The notes below the pieces were generated by a model that saw only the letters and a list, made by a program, of their open reading frames with translations, was not told where the DNA came from and did no database searches. The position numbers and the translations under genes were made by a program. DNA of 31,872 bases from Bipolaris cookei (Eukaryota; Ascomycota; Dothideomycetes; Pleosporales; Pleosporaceae): the NCBI GenBank assembly GCA_002286855.1, contig NRSV01000115.1, positions 23,646-55,517 on the forward strand. Direction: 5' to 3'. Below are positions 27,862 through 31,872 of this stretch, one piece after another (positions within the stretch are counted from its first letter, which is position 1; each line of letters opens with the position of its first letter).

Positions 27862-29705
27862 ACGTGTTTCACCACCGAGCGGCCCACCCCACCGAGCGGC
27901 CCACCTCTCCACACTATTACACCTTTGTAATAGTATTACGCAACACCACCACAATTTTTCTTATTAAGTAGAATAAGATATTATTCTTCAGACGCGTCGC
28001 TATCCTCTGTGTCCTCTGATTCTACTTGGCAAGTGCGAGAGTTGTGTCCAATTTGGCTGCAACGCCCGCAGCGCCGTTCACTGCGCACCCTCTTCGCAGA
28101 CGTTGCGCCCTCATTACACCTGCCACCCTCTGCCTCAGCGATCTGATTAGCTATCTGGCCAACTGTCTGGGACCCCTCTGGCTGTACGTAGCGCCTCTTA
28201 CGAGTTTTTCGCTTTGTTACTTCACTAATCGTAGCTTCAAGACGATCAAGTTTCTCCTGCATTAACACCATATTATGGGCTATCTGCTGAGCGCCCCTAC
28301 TCAACTGCTGCATCTGCTCCTTAAGAGAAGTTGTAGGAGACCCTTGCTGGATTTGCATGCGGTTTCGAATAAGCGTAGCCTGCGCCTCCATTTCGCGCGC
28401 GTTGCGCGGCGTTTTTGGCTCCCAGGTAGTAGTCTCTTGCGCTGGTGGAGTTGGCGTACGCAGCACGACGTTAAGCTGTGATAAAACAACGTGATAATCG
28501 TGTGGAGTAAGCCCAGCACCTCGAAACCCTCCGCGGATATTCTCTGGTGTAACAGCCTTATAATAGGCCTTTTTGAACGCTGGTAGGAAGGTTTCTTTGC
28601 TGATATGGTGGATGCGATTACGTGCCAAGACCGAGATAGCATCACCATATGCGCGCTTCAACGGCGAGAAGCAGCCCACATCAAGAAGCTGTAAGAGGTG
28701 CGGCGAGTGGGAAGGCATGCAGAGAAGAATTGTCTTCATCTCCTCGCAGAGATCTCGGAAAGCTACCGAGCAGTGGCTCTCATGGCCGTCAATAATGAGC
28801 AGCCTATGCGTCCCCATAGGGCGCGCATAGGAATCGAAGTGACGAAGCCAGTCAAGCGCTAGATCGTTGTTCGTCCAGCCAGTAGGACTGACTTGGATTA
28901 CCCAGTCGCGTGGCAGATCCTCCATGAACCAGGTGGAGATCAGAACCTTGCCTGCGAAGATGAGAAACGCTGGGATACGCTTGCCTGTTGCGCCAACGCC
29001 TTGTATTAGCGTAACCCACTCACGATTACCTGGCTGGATCTTCTTTGTTCTTCCTGGTTTGTCTGAGCCTGTGATAACTGACTGTGATAAAATCTTGCCC
29101 ATGATAAAGCCAGTCTCATCAAAGTTGTAGATATCTTCGTCTACGATACCATACTTTGCTTTTGTATTCTGAACCAGCTCGAACCAGCCCTTAATAAGCG
29201 CTGGATCTTCGCAGAGAGCTCGCTGGTGATCGTATGGACGGCTTCGGCGCGTACGCAGCTCAGGATTGCGCTGGACAAATCTATCAACCCAGTTCTTGCC
29301 AACCTCCTCCCCGCCACGCTCTCGGAGCAGTCTGTTGGCCATATCTCGCACGTCATCTCTCCCACAGGGTAGTCCTCGTTCAGCCTCAACTATTACACGC
29401 CTAGTAATAGCCTCCTCTTCTAGCTTTGTTAGGCGCTTGCAATTTGGCTCGCAATCGCGTCGAGCGCGTCCTCCAGCGCGTCGCTCTTGGAGAGTAGTTC
29501 GTGGAACGTTATAAGCTGCAGCAGCGCGCTTTTCACTTCTAATAGATCCAGATTGGATATCTTGAATAGCTAAGGATATATCTGCTTCAGTATAGGCTTT
29601 GTACGCGTTACGTTGTTGAGACATCACGCGTTGTTGTTACGAAGGTAGGGTGGGGTAAGAAAGCTGCCGGTTCGGTGGGGCTGCCGGTTCGGTGGTGAAA
29701 CACGT
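27862..29705 (-). mobile_element. Fot1/pogo-like transposon D, 1844 bp, possibly autonomous
   Basis: Flanked by TA (27860-27861, 29706-29707). The outer 12 bp ACGTGTTTCACC are identical at both ends. The tandem 17-bp units differ between ends: ACCGAGCGGCCCACCCC-type on the left (27874-27907) and ACCGAACCGGCAGCCCC-type on the right (29660-29693, read on the minus strand). The transposase is uninterrupted. It is the only element in the window with a complete open gene. Element E lies immediately to the right. Confidence 0.92.
27981..29627 (-). CDS. Intact DDE transposase of element D, 548 residues
   Basis: The enzyme would cut and paste the element at TA sites. Helix-turn-helix at ~30-50 (EKRAAAAYNVPRTTLQERR); second DNA-binding domain at ~70-125 (VGKNWVDRFVQRNPEL); catalytic Asp170 (NFDETGF), Asp280 (IIDGHESH) and Asp316 (LLQLLDVGC), DD35D. 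The last motif has Leu in place of the Pro found in the other copies (QPLD), which might weaken it. A coiled coil and basic stretch (KRKTRKRRY) precede a CCHC knuckle at 520-533 (CGRCSQIGHNSRTC) and an acidic tail. Two Met codons open the frame (29627 and 29624). No stop or frameshift occurs, unlike all other complete transposase genes here, suggesting recent arrival or escape from RIP. Confidence 0.93.
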   Translation of the reverse strand: MMSQQRNAYKAYTEADISLAIQDIQSGSIRSEKRAAAAYNVPRTTLQERRAGGRARRDCEPNCKRLTKLEEEAITRRVIVEAERGLPCGRDDVRDMANRLLRERGGEEVGKNWVDRFVQRNPELRTRRSRPYDHQRALCEDPALIKGWFELVQNTKAKYGIVDEDIYNFDETGFIMGKILSQSVITGSDKPGRTKKIQPGNREWVTLIQGVGATGKRIPAFLIFAGKVLISTWFMEDLPRDWVIQVSPTGWTNNDLALDWLRHFDSYARPMGTHRLLIIDGHESHCSVAFRDLCEEMKTILLCMPSHSPHLLQLLDVGCFSPLKRAYGDAISVLARNRIHHISKETFLPAFKKAYYKAVTPENIRGGFRGAGLTPHDYHVVLSQLNVVLRTPTPPAQETTTWEPKTPRNAREMEAQATLIRNRMQIQQGSPTTSLKEQMQQLSRGAQQIAHNMVLMQEKLDRLEATISEVTKRKTRKRRYVQPEGSQTVGQIANQIAEAEGGRCNEGATSAKRVRSERRCGRCSQIGHNSRTCQVESEDTEDSDASEE

Positions 29706-29707
29706 TA

Positions 29708-31247
29708 TATCTTAACATCGTGATAGTATAATATATAGAAAGTGATGGAGTAGACCAAGCAGTATCTAGAGTATCTCTCTTGCATGTACGCGAATTATGG
29801 CCAGTCTCTCTACACCTGCTACACCGCGCTAGAGCCTGGCGGCTGACACCTGATCGCTCTCCTCCTTGACGCTCTTCATGAGCAATCTGCTGATCAGCCT
29901 CGCGCTGAGCGAGTAGATCTTCTCCAGCTCCCTTTGTTAGCACTCCTCGCTTCTGTATCCGCTTCTTTTTACGCTGCCTACGCTTTGTGGCTGCCTTATT
30001 AGCCTTTTCAAGGCTGGTAATTCGATCGTGCATTAGCTCAGCCGAGAGCATCATTATCTCTGCCCCCTTCTTAAGCTAGCTAATCGCTGCGATAATTGAA
30101 GCTGGTGATGGGCTTTTATGCCGTCGAACGCGATTACTTATTAGCGTTGATTGAGCTTCAAGTTCGCGTACGTTGCTCGGCGTACAGGCCTGCCAGAGAG
30201 CTTCTGCGAGAGCAGCTGGAGGAGTAGGCGTACGCAGCTGTACGTTAAGCTTTGATAGAACAGTATCTGGCTGGAGAGGAATAAGGCCTGCGCCTCGGAA
30301 AGCTGAGCAGATATTGGCTGGCGTGAAGGATCGATCAAAGGCTGCCTTGAACGCTGGCAGAAACTCGAGCTTGGTAATGTGGTTGATGTGGTGGCGGATT
30401 AGGCTCTCCACCTCACGGCTATACGCGCGCTTCAATGACAAGAAGTAGCCAATGTCAAGAGGCTGGAGTAGATAGGACGAGTGCGGCGGTATACAGAGAG
30501 TGTAGATATTATTCTCCTTGCAGAACTCTTGGAACTCAAGAGACTGGTGGCTCTCATGGCCGTCAAGAATAAGTAGACGACGTGTGCCAACGCGAGTCTT
30601 CGTGTGGGCGTCGAAGTGCTTTATCCATGCAACGCCTAGCTCATTATTCGTCCAGCCATTGTCGCTGACTGCGATTACCCAGTCGTGCGGGATATCGGCC
30701 TCCTCGTACCAGGCAGATAGGTGATACTGGCCAGCGAAGACGAGGAACGGTGGGATTGACCAGCCAGCTGCGTTGATCGCTGCGATCAACGTCACCCACT
30801 CACGATTACCTGGCTCAACTGCCTTTGACCAGCCTATTCTTTCTGACGCTGTGACGACAAGCTGAGTTGTAATCTTTCCCATCATAAAGCCAGCTTCGTC
30901 AAAGTTGTAGACGTCCTCGTCACAGATGCCGTACTTGGTCTTTGTCTGCTCTACAAGCTCAAACCAGCTCTTAATTAGGACTGGATCTTCGCATAGAGCT
31001 CTCTGCCTATCGTAAGCGCGATTAAAACGCGTCGTAAGACTGTCTGTACGCTTAATAAAGTTGGCTGGCCACTTCTGCCCAACCTGGCCAGCGCCGCGCG
31101 CAGCTAGGAGTCTATTGGCCATATCACGCACAGCTGCGTAGGTAGGCGGAAATCCACGTAGATCTAGATCAAGTATATGATCAACTATCACCTCCTCTTC
31201 TAGCTTGGTAAGCTTTTTTGAGTTAAGCTGGCAATCGCGTCGGGCAG
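29708..31247 (-). pseudogene. Transposase remnant of element E (relative of B), truncated at both ends
   Basis: From about 31247 (PARRDCQLNSKKLTKLEEE) the frame is open to TAG at 30076-30078, which replaces the Gln of NQLKKGAE in element B (CAG to TAG). It then continues to the zinc knuckle CSRCRETGHNSRTC, which is intact here. Catalytic motifs NFDEAGF, LLILDGHESH and YLLQPLDIG are present. The normal stop found in B after CKKDTLDSV is changed, so the frame reads into the end of element D. The helix-turn-helix part is missing: homology to B ends near 31247, where LINE-linked sequence starts. The 3' terminal repeat is also absent at the D boundary. Any product would lack the first DNA-binding domain and about 100 C-terminal residues. 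Confidence 0.88.
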
Positions 31248-31406
31248 GTATATTATTAACTCCATTTATAGTCCTGTATCAGCCGTTGGCTATGTAGGAC
31301 TTTGGCCAAAGGCCATTCTATCTAACTAGTTACAATTTGGTACGTTGTGCTGTATTGCGTGACTATGGTGCTTCGGCCTTTATCTAGCTAAGCTATTGCT
31401 AGCTTT
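31248..31406 (-). other. Probable 3' untranslated region of the LINE inserted in element E
   Basis: This segment lies between the stop codon of the LINE frame (31407) and the point where element E homology resumes (31247). Its minus-strand 3' end reads AGTTAATAATATA, an A/T-rich tail. No coding signal. Confidence 0.5.
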
Positions 31407-31872
31407 CTAGATGCCTGGTGCTAAAGAGTAGTTTGGTGACAAGGAGAGATGTAGGGCGGCTAAGCTGCTTTCTAGCAAGCTCTCTAGAGGGAAAGGAAAT
31501 GGTACGAATAAAAGCAAAGTCGTTTTTCTTCTTGTTATTATTTTTCTTGTTTTTCTTTTCGTGTAGCCGTCCTGGCCTAGATGCCACTTTCTTGTTCCTA
31601 TCCTCGTGCTGGTAATAAAAGCTAAAGTAGCTTCTATGCCGCTCGTGGTATGGAGTAGAAGTGGGAGTTTAAGTACTTTTTGGTCTAGCGTCTTTTTAAG
31701 CTGGTTTCTTTCTGCGCTGTAGAAGCCGCAGTATAGAAGTATGTGCTCTCCTGTCTGCGGTCTCCCGCATTTACAAAGATCACATTCTCTTCTCTTAATT
31801 CTCTTTAGGTAGGAGTTAAAGTATCCGTGTCCTATCTTAAGAGAATAGAAAGAGCCTGAAATATCTCTTTTC
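31407..31872 (-). pseudogene. LINE (Tad-type) ORF2, C-terminal part, runs off the window
   Basis: The minus strand is open from 31872 to TAG at 31407-31409 in one frame. It reads SLKIGHGYFNSYLKR, then the C-terminal zinc-binding motif CDLCKCGRPQTGEHILLYC, then LLLHTTSGIEATLAFITSTRIGTRKW, the usual end of Tad-like ORF2 proteins. The last ~65 codons are Lys/Arg-rich and then Leu/Ser-rich. The reverse transcriptase and RNase H would lie beyond the right edge. No lesion is visible, so whether the full copy is functional is unknown. The related fragments at 7580-9417 do not include this region. I label it as a partial retroelement gene. Confidence 0.8.

Noticed and set aside
31399..31587. Lys/Asn-rich minus-strand frame
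   Set aside because: It is an alternative frame of the LINE C-terminus in an A-rich stretch.
1..31872. tRNA, rRNA, CRISPR or secondary metabolite cluster
   Set aside because: I found no tRNA-like B-box in context, no rRNA-like sequence, no spaced direct-repeat array, and no polyketide or peptide synthase.

Overview
The window looks like a repeat-rich accessory region of a filamentous ascomycete (Pezizomycotina; Dothideomycetes is possible but not provable here). The signs are short 42-75 bp introns with CTAAC-type branch points, a Zn2Cys6 regulator, a RING-patatin gene, many TA-flanked Fot1/pogo DDE transposons, Tad-like LINE pieces with an RNase H domain, and RIP-like C-to-T nonsense mutations in the transposons.

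Layout: 1-598 is the 5' part of a Fot1-like element running off the left edge. 601-2442 is Fot1-like element A with perfect 53-bp ends and one frameshift. 2445-4035 has no recognisable gene. About 4035-5876 is decayed element B. 6940-7279 is a small three-exon gene for a secreted, eight-cysteine, effector-like protein. 7580-9417 holds two LINE fragments facing each other. 9420-11001 is element C, gutted at an undetermined base (9904). 11002-13462 is a five-exon P-loop-like/RING/patatin gene whose 3' end is cut by element C. 15341-15539 is a 199-bp hAT-type MITE nested in an older fold-back repeat. 16697-17086 is an ankyrin-repeat remnant. 17609-18823 is an intact three-exon zinc alcohol dehydrogenase. 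19154-21273 is element X (four in-frame stops), next to strongly mutated element F (about 21276-22909), which ends 5 bp past the stop codon of a Zn2Cys6 transcription factor (22915-25139). 25205-25515 is LTR-like and 25695-25893 is a second, nearly identical MITE. 26852-27535 is a three-exon C2H2 zinc-finger gene. 27862-29705 is element D, the only one with an intact transposase. It abuts element E (29708-31247, a relative of B), which is interrupted by a LINE whose 3' end occupies 31248-31872.

The likely functional host genes are the secreted protein, the alcohol dehydrogenase, the Zn2Cys6 factor (apparently with a GC-AG intron) and the C2H2 protein. The patatin gene keeps its catalytic dyad but is truncated. 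Nothing indicates a biosynthetic cluster; the genes look like islands in nested transposons.

The most striking shared pattern is in the transposon ends. Five Fot1/pogo elements with different end sequences (A, B, C, D, X) all have a 12-bp outer segment followed by two tandem 17-bp units. Seventeen base pairs is the length of the CENP-B box, the site of a host protein derived from pogo-like transposases.
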